DNA of 64,000 nt from Gracilariopsis chorda (taxonomy: Eukaryota; Rhodophyta; Florideophyceae; Gracilariales; Gracilariaceae): contig NBIV01000081.1 in the NCBI GenBank assembly GCA_003194525.1, forward strand, positions 62,001 through 126,000, in the 5' to 3' direction. The notes below the pieces were generated by a model that was given only the letters and a program-made list of their open reading frames with translations, was not told the DNA's origin and made no database searches. This document shows, in pieces, positions 10,324 to 20,124 of this stretch (within the stretch, counting starts at the first letter, position 1; every line of letters begins with the position of its first letter). Made by a program: the position numbers and the translations under genes.

Positions 10324-10560
10324 CTAGCTTTGTGCCTTTCTCGCGACAGTATTAAAGACCAAGGCCATGACCTCCATGTAACGATCCATTGATTTTGCAA
10401 TACACTGTTGCTCGCTCGTTGAGAGAGATTTTCCAGGCTTCTTCACACATTTCTCAAAACATTTGTCAGTCATCGCTCGAACAAGCTCTTCCATTTGCTG
10501 CTCTTGTAGCTGCCGTCGTACACGTAGGAAAACTTCATCCTGGGAAGGTTCTGAGGCCAT
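10324..10560 (-). CDS. TIM13: Tim13-like small TIM chaperone
   Basis: Small TIM of the mitochondrial intermembrane space, 78 residues, which in partnership with Tim8 escorts hydrophobic precursors to the inner membrane or the sorting machinery. The helix before the first motif and the PG--LS--EQQC spacing are Tim13-like. The twin CX3C signature is incomplete: Cys34 and Cys38 form the first motif, Cys53 opens the second, but the fourth position is Ser57 (TCA) in CIAKSMDRYM. One of the two disulfides could therefore not form as usual. The frame is otherwise intact with good length, so this is more likely divergence than decay. It is divergent from the carotenoid isomerase gene, with 302 bases between starts. 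Confidence 0.88.
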   Translation of the reverse strand: MASEPSQDEVFLRVRRQLQEQQMEELVRAMTDKCFEKCVKKPGKSLSTSEQQCIAKSMDRYMEVMALVFNTVARKAQS

Positions 10561-10862
10561 CCTGCAAAATGATATAAGATCCCGGAAAACAAAGAGTACA
10601 ACAAGATACTCGAAGTGGTGTGAAAAGACACTGAACCCCTTCGAAGTGTAGTCGAGTCTAGGGCAAAACGAATGGAGTTGAAGGGTTATGGGATATCCTC
10701 TAAGCAGTTATCAGTCTAGTAGGAGTGGAATAAGACAGCGTTGTCGCAACCCGATCAAGGCGTGGCGGCCGTTTTTAACTTAAAAATATTTTCTTTTGCT
10801 GCGAAGCAACAATAAAAGGACGTCAGTACAGAAACCATTCTGGGGAATAAACTGTTGATCTC
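10561..10862. promoter_or_regulatory. Shared divergent promoter region, TIM13 / carotenoid isomerase
   Basis: The 302 bases between two divergent start codons must carry both promoters. An AT-rich block lies near 10776-10815. No canonical TATA box can be assigned with confidence. Confidence 0.4.
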
Positions 10863-12698
10863 GTGCATCTCTCGAAGTACAGCCTCAGCCGCTACCAAAG
10901 ACGACTCCTTCAATGCCTTCCTACCTACACCTCAACCTATTTTCGCTCTGGGCATCGGAAACTTATGGTTCTCCCCGCATTTCTTCTACCTTCACCTCTC
11001 CATCTTCGGTTCAACTCTAGTGTCTCACGGAACAAGCTTCGACGCCATGTCATCGCGTCTGCTCAGTCCCACACCGCTCCTAGTATCCAAAAGACTGAAT
11101 CTAGTGATGTTGATGTTGTCGTTATAGGTTCTGGAATCGGAGCTCTGACAGCTGCTGCCGACCTGGCTTCCAAAGGAGCCTCTGTAGGTGTACTCGAACG
11201 ATATCTTATACCAGGTGGTTCCTCAGGATATTTTGTCCGTGATGGCTATACGTTTGATGCCGGGGCATCGATGATTTTTGGGTTCGGAGAAAGAGGAACC
11301 ACCAACCTGCTCACCCGTGCATTAGCGTGTGTGGGCCGCAAACAAGAAACTGTGGCGGACCCCGTACAAGTGAGGTACCATTTACCGGGGATTAATATTC
11401 GAGTCCATCAGCAATACGAGCGTTTTCTCGAGGAACTGATTCAGCGATTTCCGGCAGAAGAGAATGGCATTCGTAGTTTCTACGCTGAGTGTTGGAGCGT
11501 ATTCAACTCGCTCAATGCGATGCCCTTGCGTTCCTTGGAAGAACCGAATTATCTACTTCGTGTGTTTTTTGCGCATCCCTTACCCTGCTTGAATCTTCTT
11601 CGATACATAGCAAGGAATGCAGGAGATATTGCCCGAAAGCATATATCTGATAAAGACCTTTTGCGATTCATCGACATGGAATGCTACTCCTGGAGCGTGG
11701 TGCCAGCGGATTTGACTCCTATGATCAACGCTGGCATGGTTTTTTCGGACCGGCACTATGGGGGAATCAACTATCCGGTTGGAGGGGTGGGCAAGATCTC
11801 GCAAGAGCTTGTTCGTGGCATAGAGGACAAGCCCGGGTGTTGGGTACGCTACGGAGCTCGCGTGACTCGAGTCTTCTTTGAGGGGGATCGTGCTTGTGGT
11901 GTACAACTGGCGAATGGTAGTGTGATAACCGCCAGAGCAGTTATTAGTAACGCAACAAGATGGGACACGTTCGGCGAAAGAGGACTTGTCGAATCTCAGC
12001 ATGTACCGCCAAGCGAACACCGTTTCCGAGAGCGGTATGTAAAAAGCCCAAGCTTCTGCTCGGCCCATATTGCAGTTAGAGAGACGGACCTGCGAGTCAG
12101 TATGCGCGAAGACGATGGGATGGATTGCCACCACATCATGTTGGACGACTGGAATGAACTAGAAACTGCACATGACGGAAAGGGAACTCTCTTTGTTTCG
12201 ATTCCGACAGTTCTTGACAAGTCTATAGCTCCGGAAGGCAAGCACATATTTCATGTCTTTACACCAAGTTGGATGGATGAATGGCAGGGCCTCTCTAAGC
12301 AGGATTACGAGGCAAAGAAGCAGAGTATTCTGGAACTCATGATCGACCGTTTAGAACGGACGCTGTTCCCTGGGTTGAAGGAGGCCATCGAGTTTGCAGA
12401 AGTTGGTTCACCAAGAACACATCGTCGCTTTCTTGGAAGAGTTGATGGGTCCTACGGTCCGGTGGCCAAGAAGAAGTTGAAGGGTTTACTCAGTATGCCG
12501 TTTAATCGCACTGACGTAGATGGTCTGTACTGTGTCGGGGATTCAACTTTTCCGGGTCAAGGATTGAATGCAACAGCGTTTTCCGGGTTTGCGTGTGGGC
12601 ACCGCGTCGCGGCTGATTTGGGACTCATAGAGACCCTTCCAAAGCCGGTAGATTCATTCCTAACTGATTTGTTATCCAAGACAAGATTACAGTTGTAG
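10863..12698 (+). CDS. CRTISO: Carotenoid cis-trans isomerase (prolycopene isomerase-like), plastid
   Basis: FAD-dependent carotenoid isomerase that converts poly-cis lycopene to all-trans lycopene in the plastid, feeding carotene and xanthophyll synthesis. Residues 1-70 are basic, Ser/Leu-rich and lack acidic residues, as expected of a plastid transit peptide. The dinucleotide-binding Rossmann motif is GSGIGALTAA from Gly89, with the downstream E-R and PGGSSGYF elements. Later family blocks are GGINYPVGGVGKI and, near the C terminus, CVGDSTFPGQGLNATAFSG. Total 611 residues, close to plant and algal CRTISO. The start at 10863 gives the leader; an internal Met would shorten it. Single exon, TAG stop. 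Nearest alternative is a carotenoid desaturase/ketolase-like relative, but the overall pattern favours CRTISO. Confidence 0.9.
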   Translation: MHLSKYSLSRYQRRLLQCLPTYTSTYFRSGHRKLMVLPAFLLPSPLHLRFNSSVSRNKLRRHVIASAQSHTAPSIQKTESSDVDVVVIGSGIGALTAAADLASKGASVGVLERYLIPGGSSGYFVRDGYTFDAGASMIFGFGERGTTNLLTRALACVGRKQETVADPVQVRYHLPGINIRVHQQYERFLEELIQRFPAEENGIRSFYAECWSVFNSLNAMPLRSLEEPNYLLRVFFAHPLPCLNLLRYIARNAGDIARKHISDKDLLRFIDMECYSWSVVPADLTPMINAGMVFSDRHYGGINYPVGGVGKISQELVRGIEDKPGCWVRYGARVTRVFFEGDRACGVQLANGSVITARAVISNATRWDTFGERGLVESQHVPPSEHRFRERYVKSPSFCSAHIAVRETDLRVSMREDDGMDCHHIMLDDWNELETAHDGKGTLFVSIPTVLDKSIAPEGKHIFHVFTPSWMDEWQGLSKQDYEAKKQSILELMIDRLERTLFPGLKEAIEFAEVGSPRTHRRFLGRVDGSYGPVAKKKLKGLLSMPFNRTDVDGLYCVGDSTFPGQGLNATAFSGFACGHRVAADLGLIETLPKPVDSFLTDLLSKTRLQL

Positions 12699-13655
12699 AA
12701 AAGTGCGCGACAAGATGGACACGAAGACCAGCTTAGCTACGGACGACATCGGCTCAGAAGTTGACTTTTCCGGGCATTATTATTGCGAATGAAAGCGCAA
12801 AACGATACTACCCTTGTACATGTTTCTGTGCTTACAAGGGCGATATGCTTGTGAGCACTACTGGGTGATCGGCCGTTTGGACTGTATGGATTCAAGACAT
12901 TATTTGGACTCTTGGCCACGCAGTACTGTAGGAGAATGCCGTGGTGTTTATCTCAAGACCAATTTCAACGAAGCTTAATAAAGTAAGCACTTTCCACGAC
13001 TGATCGTTTCTATTACGCTATCCTTTCTGCTATCTGTTAACTGAATCGATCTGGACATGCTTATCACGTGACACAAAGCTTGGGGGTGTTTGTTATGTGC
13101 ACGGTCTGGATGCCGAAAAGTTGTCATGGTTTATGTTTATGTGTTGGCGCGTTGGCATCCTGATGAGTAGACGTCTCGCTCTTGTGGTTAGTGCGTATGG
13201 TGGAACAGTGCCACCAGCCGGGATGCCCAAACTATGCTTCAGGTCACTTCAGAGATTTGCCGTGGCGCGAATATCTGGTATGACGTTCTTTCGAACGGCG
13301 TCTCGAGAGCGTTATGAACCGTGGCACAACGGATTATATCTTCTTTCGTTCATTCAAACCCGGTGACGTACCAAGTGCTGCAATGCAGTCAGGTAAGCAC
13401 GGCGAAGTTCGCCACGCGACGAACTTCGCCAAACTTCGCCGTGCTTACCTGATTGTAATCTATCTATCTATGAAAGAAGCTTTGCAAGGTGGTGAAAGTG
13501 ATAGAGCTTTTTTTTGGATTTGCAAAGCGCTATTGTGACTTTGACTCTTTGAAAGGTGGAGAGGCCAAGGTAAGAAGAAACACCGTGCACTTATATGACA
13601 TTAAATTGAATGTAGTTCAACTGCTGTGTTCTTTTCCGTTGCGATCTGTCTACTA
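12699..13655. other. Convergent intergenic region holding a perfect long hairpin
   Basis: Tail-to-tail region between the carotenoid isomerase and the PH-CAMK kinase. No gene recognised. The outstanding feature is the inverted repeat at 13389-13452, listed separately. Confidence 0.5.
13389..13452. repeat. Perfect 19-bp inverted repeat with nested alternative hairpin
   Basis: Left arm TCAGGTAAGCACGGCGAAG (13389-13407) is the exact reverse complement of the right arm at 13434-13452. The 26-base spacer contains a second pairing option: GGCGAAGTTCG (13401-13411) with CGAACTTCGCC (13420-13430). It lies between convergent genes, so it could be a terminator-like structure, a small foldback element or a small-RNA precursor; sequence alone does not decide. 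Confidence 0.9.
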
Positions 13656-15899
13656 TTACAAACGCAGAGGGATGGCACGCCCTCGTGAGTACGGTCCATG
13701 AAGGTGATCTTCTCTTGGAGATGGGGTGCTAGAGGCGATATCCATATTCATAAGTCGGACTTCAGTCAGTTGGGCTGCAGGCAAACCTAGGTCTGCACTC
13801 GCACATTGGATGACTTCGTCGTCATCCTCATGCACCACTTGCAGCTCTTCGTTTCGTCGTATGTTTTCTAACGGGGGGTCGGAAGCCACAGAGGTGTCTT
13901 CAGTTGGGGCAGTGGATAGACGACTATTGACTCCCGAAAGCTTAGAGTAGGTAGTAGTAGGTCTATGTTCAGAAGAAGACGGGGTAATGAATGCTTGCAA
14001 TGGTTGGAGTAGGTGTGACTGTAGTCGAGGAGAAGAATGATACCCCTGCTCAGCAGAGTGATCAGGAGCAGGAAACCTGCAACTGCCAAAAAACCGGGTG
14101 CGAGAAGCTCGCTTTGCCGCCTCGGCCTGTTTCTGTTGTCGTTGCCTCTCTCTTGCGATCTTGGGCGGAAGTCGCTGAGACTGTGAATTGACAAAGTTGA
14201 TGGCGTCCTCAGTAGGGCGATCAGCCACGCGATGAAAAGAGCGTCTGAGCGGTCCGTCTTTCGAAAACAAGGACATAGTCTTTCGCGGGTTAGCCGACGC
14301 CTCATCTAGTTTGTCCTGAAGCACGGGATGCACTGCCGAGACCGGCCCATCATACCGGTCCAAAGATATCTTTTGAGAAGAGATTATACGACGTATCAAA
14401 CTAGGTCGACGGTGTACTAGCTCACCATCTGGGCCTGTCGCAGACTTGCCCGGACCGTCATTGCCCGGGGAGCGTGCAGACCGCGTTGCGGAAGACTCCG
14501 AACCCATAGCTTTGACTCTGCCATGCTCAGAGGAGGAAAGGTTGTCCAAAAGCAAAGCCTCCGGCGATCCGGATAGAGATCGATTTAGCATGCCGAGATT
14601 GCGCCACTTGCCGCGTTTGGTGCGGTTATGGCGCAAGACTGTAGCAGTCTGAAGGATGGGTTCAGCGGTAAGCAGGCGTTCAGGGGCCATAGTCGGTCGC
14701 TGGGGGCTATCCAGGACAGGTTGCGCTCGCGCTAACCACGGGTGACGAAGACACTGCTCAACAGTAAGTCGCTTTCTGGGATCCTTGCAAAGCATGCCTC
14801 TCACAAGGTTTTTGGCATCTTCAGAGACATTGCCCCACTCCTCTGAAGGGAAGTAAGCTTGCTTGGACAAGACGCGTTGGTAGTACTCAGATTCGTTGTT
14901 ACCACCAAATGGAAACTTGCCGCTCAAAAGTATGTACATAACGACACCGCCGGCCCACACATCTACGGGACATCCGTGGGGGTCACCACGTAACATTTCT
15001 GGGGCGATGTAATAGGGCGTGCCCACAAAACTGCGCAAGGTAGGATGGTTTGAGGCATTCAAGTAGTTTGCGAATCCAAAATCGGCGAGTTTGACGTTAA
15101 GCGGCCATGTAGAATTGGCGCAGAGAAGGTTCTCAAGCTTGACGTCGCGGTGAACAATGTTGCGCGAATGCAAGTAGTGTAGTGCGTTGAGGAGGTCAGT
15201 CATGACAGCGGCGGCATGGGTCTCTGTGAAGTGGGTGTTCTGGGCGATAAAATCGAACAGTTCGCCGCCGGAAAGATACTCCATGACAAAATGAATTCGA
15301 CGCGTTCGCACGAAGACGTCGATGGTGCGGACGATGTTGGGGTGGGAGAGAGAGAGAATGATCTGAACCTCGCGGGCAAGAAAATGGGTCTCGTTCTCAC
15401 GACCCAGACGAGGGACCATCTTAATAGCGACGGGTTCATCGGTCATCTTATCGTGGGCGAGTCGGACCTGTCCGTTCATACCCTCGCCGAGAAGACGGCC
15501 GATACGGTAATAGTCGTCGACGCGGGTGCTGGGAAGGGATGCTCTTCTGAGGGATACAATCCAGGTTTGGAAGGCGTGATGAGTGGGGGCGATGAAGGAT
15601 AGGGCCCTGGTGGGAAGGGAGATGCGGATCTCTCGGGGCTGGGCGCCGGGCTCGACAAGGGCGTCAGTGAGGGAGACATGCCAGCTGGGTGGGCCTGTCT
15701 TGACGCGATGGGAAGCGAGAACGGAACCGTTTAGAGTGAAATATCTGTTGCGACGGGTACGGAGGGAACGGCCCTCCTTCGCGAGCCAGCCCTCGACTTG
15801 GAGGGGGTTGACTGCGGTGTAGCGGAGGGGGGAAGTTGCGTCCGCGTGGTGGGCGAGCAAGAGTTTTGCGTCGGGGTCGGACTTGACACGGGGTGGCAT
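13656..15899 (-). CDS. PH-domain CAMK/SNF1-like protein kinase
   Basis: Serine/threonine kinase of 747 residues with an N-terminal PH domain (about 30-125, opening EGWLAKEGRSLRTRRNRYF), suggesting recruitment to phosphoinositide membranes. Kinase domain about 132-395: LGEGMNGQV loop, VAIK Lys160, HRDVKLEN with catalytic Asp252, DFG Asp273, the activation-loop GTPYYIAPE and C-lobe PWL. The pattern is CAMK group, near SNF1/CBL-interacting kinases. The C-terminal 350 residues are disordered and Ser/Arg-rich, with no recognised regulatory domain. The frame continues upstream to 16352, but that part translates a G-tract and Pro/Ala noise, so I place the start at Met 15899 (alternative Met 15962). 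TAA stop. It is downstream of, and on the same strand as, the CLASP-like gene. Confidence 0.88.
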   Translation of the reverse strand: MPPRVKSDPDAKLLLAHHADATSPLRYTAVNPLQVEGWLAKEGRSLRTRRNRYFTLNGSVLASHRVKTGPPSWHVSLTDALVEPGAQPREIRISLPTRALSFIAPTHHAFQTWIVSLRRASLPSTRVDDYYRIGRLLGEGMNGQVRLAHDKMTDEPVAIKMVPRLGRENETHFLAREVQIILSLSHPNIVRTIDVFVRTRRIHFVMEYLSGGELFDFIAQNTHFTETHAAAVMTDLLNALHYLHSRNIVHRDVKLENLLCANSTWPLNVKLADFGFANYLNASNHPTLRSFVGTPYYIAPEMLRGDPHGCPVDVWAGGVVMYILLSGKFPFGGNNESEYYQRVLSKQAYFPSEEWGNVSEDAKNLVRGMLCKDPRKRLTVEQCLRHPWLARAQPVLDSPQRPTMAPERLLTAEPILQTATVLRHNRTKRGKWRNLGMLNRSLSGSPEALLLDNLSSSEHGRVKAMGSESSATRSARSPGNDGPGKSATGPDGELVHRRPSLIRRIISSQKISLDRYDGPVSAVHPVLQDKLDEASANPRKTMSLFSKDGPLRRSFHRVADRPTEDAINFVNSQSQRLPPKIARERQRQQKQAEAAKRASRTRFFGSCRFPAPDHSAEQGYHSSPRLQSHLLQPLQAFITPSSSEHRPTTTYSKLSGVNSRLSTAPTEDTSVASDPPLENIRRNEELQVVHEDDDEVIQCASADLGLPAAQLTEVRLMNMDIASSTPSPREDHLHGPYSRGRAIPLRL

Positions 15900-16398
15900 C
15901 GCTGCTGTGGTGGGTAGTCTGGCACGGGGAAGGGGGAGGGACGGTGGGGGAGGGGGGGACATGAGAAGAGGGGGGGGGGTGGGGGTGGGGTTAGAAATCG
16001 CGACTTGGAATAGAAAAGGGGGGGGGGGGGTGGGGCTGTAGGTGGGTGGGGGATGGGCTAAGAGAGGAGAGACGTGTGTGGGCTTGCGAGTGTGTGTGGG
16101 CGCGGGAAGGGCGCGGGCGGGAAGGTGCGTGTCGCAATGCGCCACGGGAGCTGCAGATGTACAGCTGGAAGGGCGCGCTACGTAGCGCTCCAAAAATACC
16201 TCACAGCGCGTGCCTGGCGGTGGGCGCTGGCGCGCGCCGCGTACGCGCGTTACGTTGGCGCCCAATGGGCGCGCCAGCAGCGCTGGACGCCTCGCTGCCG
16301 CCGCCCCCCCGCGCTTTACAACTCCCCCTAACTCTAAAGTTACATGCATCAAAGTCTCTCAACTTGCCCGCGAGCTTCCTTCTAAGGCTGGTCTAACG
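15900..16398. promoter_or_regulatory. G/C-rich promoter region of the PH-CAMK kinase
   Basis: The segment between the CLASP-like stop codon (16399) and the kinase start (15899) has a long polypurine G-tract on the plus strand (about 15945-16060, C/T-rich on the transcribed strand) and a CpG-dense block with GCGC/CGCG motifs at about 16200-16300. This resembles a CpG-rich, TATA-less promoter with a pyrimidine-rich leader. Confidence 0.5.
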
Positions 16399-19300
16399 TC
16401 ACGCCCGGCCGCTCATCCCGCGCACTTGCACGCCCACCTTGCGACACGCCATCTCGAACGCACGATCCGGCAAGCATTGCTTCACTGCCGCCACAACAGG
16501 CCCCGCCGCCCGACGAACCTCCACGCGACGGTCCTTGCTGAGTCGCCCAAGCACGCTCACAATCACTTCCAACAGTCCCGCCTTCCACACGAACCCCCCT
16601 TCATTACGGTCAGCCCTTTCGAACGCCCGTACAAGCAGTGCACACCCACTTGTCGCAACCCGACCATCCACCATCTTCGACCTCCCCTTCTCACTCGTCA
16701 TGGCCTGCATCACCACCCCCACCTGCGCCTCCGGCTCGAACTGCACTCCAAATCCGTCCAGAACGCGCTCACTAGCCAGACGAGTATCCTCCTTACAATC
16801 CCGAGTCAACTGCAGAATGCGTCGCAAGCTTTCAATCCTCCGTTCCAGAGCCCTTTGCAGCGCCCGCGACTGCACCCCGCCCACACTGCACAGAAACAGG
16901 TAGAAGAACCCTTCCAAAGCGCCCACCACAACTTTGTGGTGTCCGTCAACAATGTACTCCCCAAGCATGTAAACGCAGTCTTCAGCAAGTCGAGCCGGCA
17001 TTTTCTCCTCCGCTACAGCGCGTAGAGCCACTTCAAACCGCTTCAGCGACTCCGATTTCGCCTGCCAGCCGTCATTCTTAGCCCTGTTGCATGCACGTAA
17101 CGCATCCACCACCTCTTGTGTCTTAGCTGGCAACACGCTCTTCTTGCGCTTCTCCACCTTAGCTGCACCCCTTGCTTCGCCTCGAACCGCGTCTGCGCGC
17201 CCCACTTGCGTCTTTGTATTCCCCGTATTTTCGCGTGCTCGTAGCACGCTCGCACGAGTTGTCCCGACCCCACTTGTCCACCCGCTACGCACCGTCTTTC
17301 CAACAGCTCCACTCCTTGTCTTTTCTGCGCCTTTACTTCTGCCCGTCCCACGTCCCACCTTACTATCAGATGTCTTCCTCACCAATCCTTTACGTGTATC
17401 CACTTCATCCCGCTTAGTGCCACTCTTCAACTCCTTCATGTCCTTCTTGTCGTCCTTCGTCTCGCCTGTTTCCACTCTTGTTGAACCCGCCGTGAGCCCC
17501 GCCCCTGTAGTGACGGCTTGCGGCATCAGTGATCTTCGCGGTGGTCTTCCTTTGAACGATGCCGCTCTGCTCTTCTGAGGCGGTTTCATATCTGCAGCGT
17601 CCCTTCGAATTGCCTGCGGCACGTTGAGTTGCACCCGTCGTTCCTTCCGAGCACTACCATCATCTGCGTTTTCCTTGTCACTGTCGCTCTTTTCACTTCC
17701 GTTCTGCGCTCCATCTTCCGCAACAGGTGCCCTGTTCATCACCTCCGCTTTCTGTGCAAGTGACATCGCCGGTGCTACATTGCACAGTGTTTGCTTCTCA
17801 ATATCTTCCATTAGTTTGGCAAAGTCTGGAATGTCGGGCATGCCCATTTGTGGCGTCTTCAACAACTGCTCCGTGCTATCTGATCGTCCATGACAAGCCT
17901 GCGCCTCCTTGGGCTTCTCATCTTGAGTTAGCTCACTGTCCGAGCTTTCCGGGCTGGGTGATGCCTCTGACGAAGCGGCATTCTTTGTCTCGGACTCAGC
18001 ATCATCACTTTCTATGCGCTCACACTCATCTATCATTTTCTGTGAAGGTGGCGTCGCCCTCTGATTAGCGCTTTCCGATACCATAGATGTCGCCGGGTTC
18101 GGGGTTCGTGTTTCCATTGCAGATGATTCCGTCGCTTCGGGAACACTTTCCTCCGGGACACTTTCATCTTCAATTGCCACGAGAGACTTCTCAACACTTG
18201 AAGGACTCGAAGCAGCGCAATCAATTTGTTTGTTAGCTTCATCAAATGTCAATGCCGTGTCAGCTTTCTCTTCGTCAGTTCGATTCACTGCATTCTCATT
18301 CGTTGGTGTTGTAGGCGAATCTATCAATTTGACGATGCTCATATCCGGTCGACCCATCGAAGCCGTCCTGTTTACGCGCGGTGTTTGATTCACCCCCATG
18401 ATAAACGACAGACGACCCTTGTTCACATACTTCTTCAAACCTGGAGATTCTGTCAAACGATTCGAAGGCTCTCCATCTCCTTCTCGGAACGGGGTGGACT
18501 CGGGAGAACATATGGAATTTCTGTTTCCTTTTGTTTCCTTATTCTCAGCAGGCGGTTGTTGAGGCGGCGAAGGTGAACCACAGATTGATCTTGTTTCGGT
18601 TGGGGAGCGGATAATCAACGAGGGGATTGGTGCCCGTTCAGCTTCTTCAGCAGTTCCAGTAGAATCAGTTTCAATACATCTGGATTTGCTGGACTTTGCT
18701 GAAAGACAAATCCCCATAGATGAATCCTCTGATTCACCCTGCTGTGCTTCGTGCTCGCTTTCACCGCACGCGTTCTTGGTTTCAGAGTTGGCAGGAGATG
18801 CTAAATATAATGAATGCTTTCCCGACTCCTCAGTACCCTCGCCCACAATGCTTTCCTTTGTAGTCTTAGATTCAAGTTGGAAGGAGTCAGGGTTATCGTC
18901 CTCTGGAAGTATTCTCTCTTTCGGCGAGACTTTCTCCTCCACCACTAATCCTCGCGTGTGAGAAGGAACATGGTCTTGTTCCACAGACCGTGTGCTGGTG
19001 TTGCTTTGAAGAGGTGGACTTGTCGAAGCGGGCTCTTCTTTGACTGCACATACATTGATATTGTTTTGGGGTATAAACGGCGCAATGGACCTTCTCGGGG
19101 GTCGAAGCACCGGGCGGAATGGTTTCCGTGGAAGGTTCGGTCGGAAATCGAGATCCACGCGGCTGGGGCGCGGAAGGTTCGGGACGCGGGGTGGCATGGT
19201 GTCTTTAAATAACGATTGTGAACCCAGGTCCACCGGATTTACAGACGCGCGTTGCACACGCACTGGCGCATACCGCCCGCGAAGGCCAACCGACATACCT

Positions 19301-20124
19301 GTGTGCATTGACTCATGTCGGGGCCTTGCGCGTTGTGGTACCATGCTGGCACGACGAGGTAGAACAGATTCATCAACTCCACCAACTCTGTCACGCGGTT
19401 TAGCGATGTATTGCTTTGCGTGTGTTGGTAAATCACGGAACACCCGTTCCCACAGAGCCGGGTCAAGACGGAGCAGACGCGAGCAGTTGTCGCGGGATAT
19501 TTCACGTACAGTCCCATCAGGGTCACCACAACCTTCGACGATAGCATTGTGAACTAAGTCGTGAATATCGCTTAGACCGTCGCGACATCTTTCAACTAAC
19601 ATAAGACCAATTAATTCTGCTGCTGCTGCGCGGGTTAACGTTGGAGATTGTTTGTCGACAACCGTTTGAGAAATAAGACGGGCTGTGGAGAGATGAACAC
19701 CTTCCACGCCATGCTCAAACATAGCCTTTGCAGCCTCTCGAGCACTCTCTCGAATAATTGCTTTTGTGATGGAGCAACGTCCAAGTAAAGCTGGAATGAC
19801 TTCAATGCCAACTGCAGCAACAAAATTAGGACCAAAGGTTTCGGCCAAGGTTTCAACGCACATACACGCTTCTTTGACGAGAGTGCTGCGAGGACTCTGA
19901 ATTGCTTCCGCAAGATTAAGCCCGTACGGCCGGAGCTGGCGCATTATTGCGTCCACATTGGCCTGCTTCGACAGTGGAATTGTAAGATCAGCTAACTGCT
20001 GAAGCGCCTCGACTTGATCATCCCATAAAGTTGATGGTTCGAGTTTGTGAAGAAGAGACGGCGGTAATGGTCCCGAGGCATTGGGGTCTGAAGGGGGCAA
20101 GGGACCCATTCGTGGCATTTTCAA
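16399..20124 (-). CDS. CLASP-like TOG-domain microtubule-associated protein
   Basis: Protein of 1241 residues resembling CLASP, a family that binds microtubule ends through HEAT-like TOG arrays and promotes rescue and spindle or cortical organisation. An N-terminal helical-repeat array (about 30-250) has the CLASP-type pattern: LWDDQVEALQQL, then SPRSTLVKEACMCVETLAE, then IRESAREAAKAMFEH. A second helical array fills about 1000-1235 near the C terminus. Between them lie about 750 residues of disordered, Ser/Thr/Glu- and Lys/Arg-rich sequence containing SRP/RRS basic patches typical of microtubule-binding linkers. Start at Met 20124; a second Met follows two codons later. Single exon, TGA stop. 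Alternatives are other TOG or HEAT proteins. Confidence 0.78.
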   Translation of the reverse strand: MKMPRMGPLPPSDPNASGPLPPSLLHKLEPSTLWDDQVEALQQLADLTIPLSKQANVDAIMRQLRPYGLNLAEAIQSPRSTLVKEACMCVETLAETFGPNFVAAVGIEVIPALLGRCSITKAIIRESAREAAKAMFEHGVEGVHLSTARLISQTVVDKQSPTLTRAAAAELIGLMLVERCRDGLSDIHDLVHNAIVEGCGDPDGTVREISRDNCSRLLRLDPALWERVFRDLPTHAKQYIAKPRDRVGGVDESVLPRRASMVPQRARPRHESMHTGMSVGLRGRYAPVRVQRASVNPVDLGSQSLFKDTMPPRVPNLPRPSRVDLDFRPNLPRKPFRPVLRPPRRSIAPFIPQNNINVCAVKEEPASTSPPLQSNTSTRSVEQDHVPSHTRGLVVEEKVSPKERILPEDDNPDSFQLESKTTKESIVGEGTEESGKHSLYLASPANSETKNACGESEHEAQQGESEDSSMGICLSAKSSKSRCIETDSTGTAEEAERAPIPSLIIRSPTETRSICGSPSPPQQPPAENKETKGNRNSICSPESTPFREGDGEPSNRLTESPGLKKYVNKGRLSFIMGVNQTPRVNRTASMGRPDMSIVKLIDSPTTPTNENAVNRTDEEKADTALTFDEANKQIDCAASSPSSVEKSLVAIEDESVPEESVPEATESSAMETRTPNPATSMVSESANQRATPPSQKMIDECERIESDDAESETKNAASSEASPSPESSDSELTQDEKPKEAQACHGRSDSTEQLLKTPQMGMPDIPDFAKLMEDIEKQTLCNVAPAMSLAQKAEVMNRAPVAEDGAQNGSEKSDSDKENADDGSARKERRVQLNVPQAIRRDAADMKPPQKSRAASFKGRPPRRSLMPQAVTTGAGLTAGSTRVETGETKDDKKDMKELKSGTKRDEVDTRKGLVRKTSDSKVGRGTGRSKGAEKTRSGAVGKTVRSGWTSGVGTTRASVLRARENTGNTKTQVGRADAVRGEARGAAKVEKRKKSVLPAKTQEVVDALRACNRAKNDGWQAKSESLKRFEVALRAVAEEKMPARLAEDCVYMLGEYIVDGHHKVVVGALEGFFYLFLCSVGGVQSRALQRALERRIESLRRILQLTRDCKEDTRLASERVLDGFGVQFEPEAQVGVVMQAMTSEKGRSKMVDGRVATSGCALLVRAFERADRNEGGFVWKAGLLEVIVSVLGRLSKDRRVEVRRAAGPVVAAVKQCLPDRAFEMACRKVGVQVRGMSGRA

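Noticed and set aside
15900-16352. N-terminal extension of the PH-CAMK kinase frame to 16352
   Set aside because: It translates a G-tract and CpG-rich DNA into Pro/Ala-rich noise with no domain; a start at 15899 just before the PH domain is simpler.
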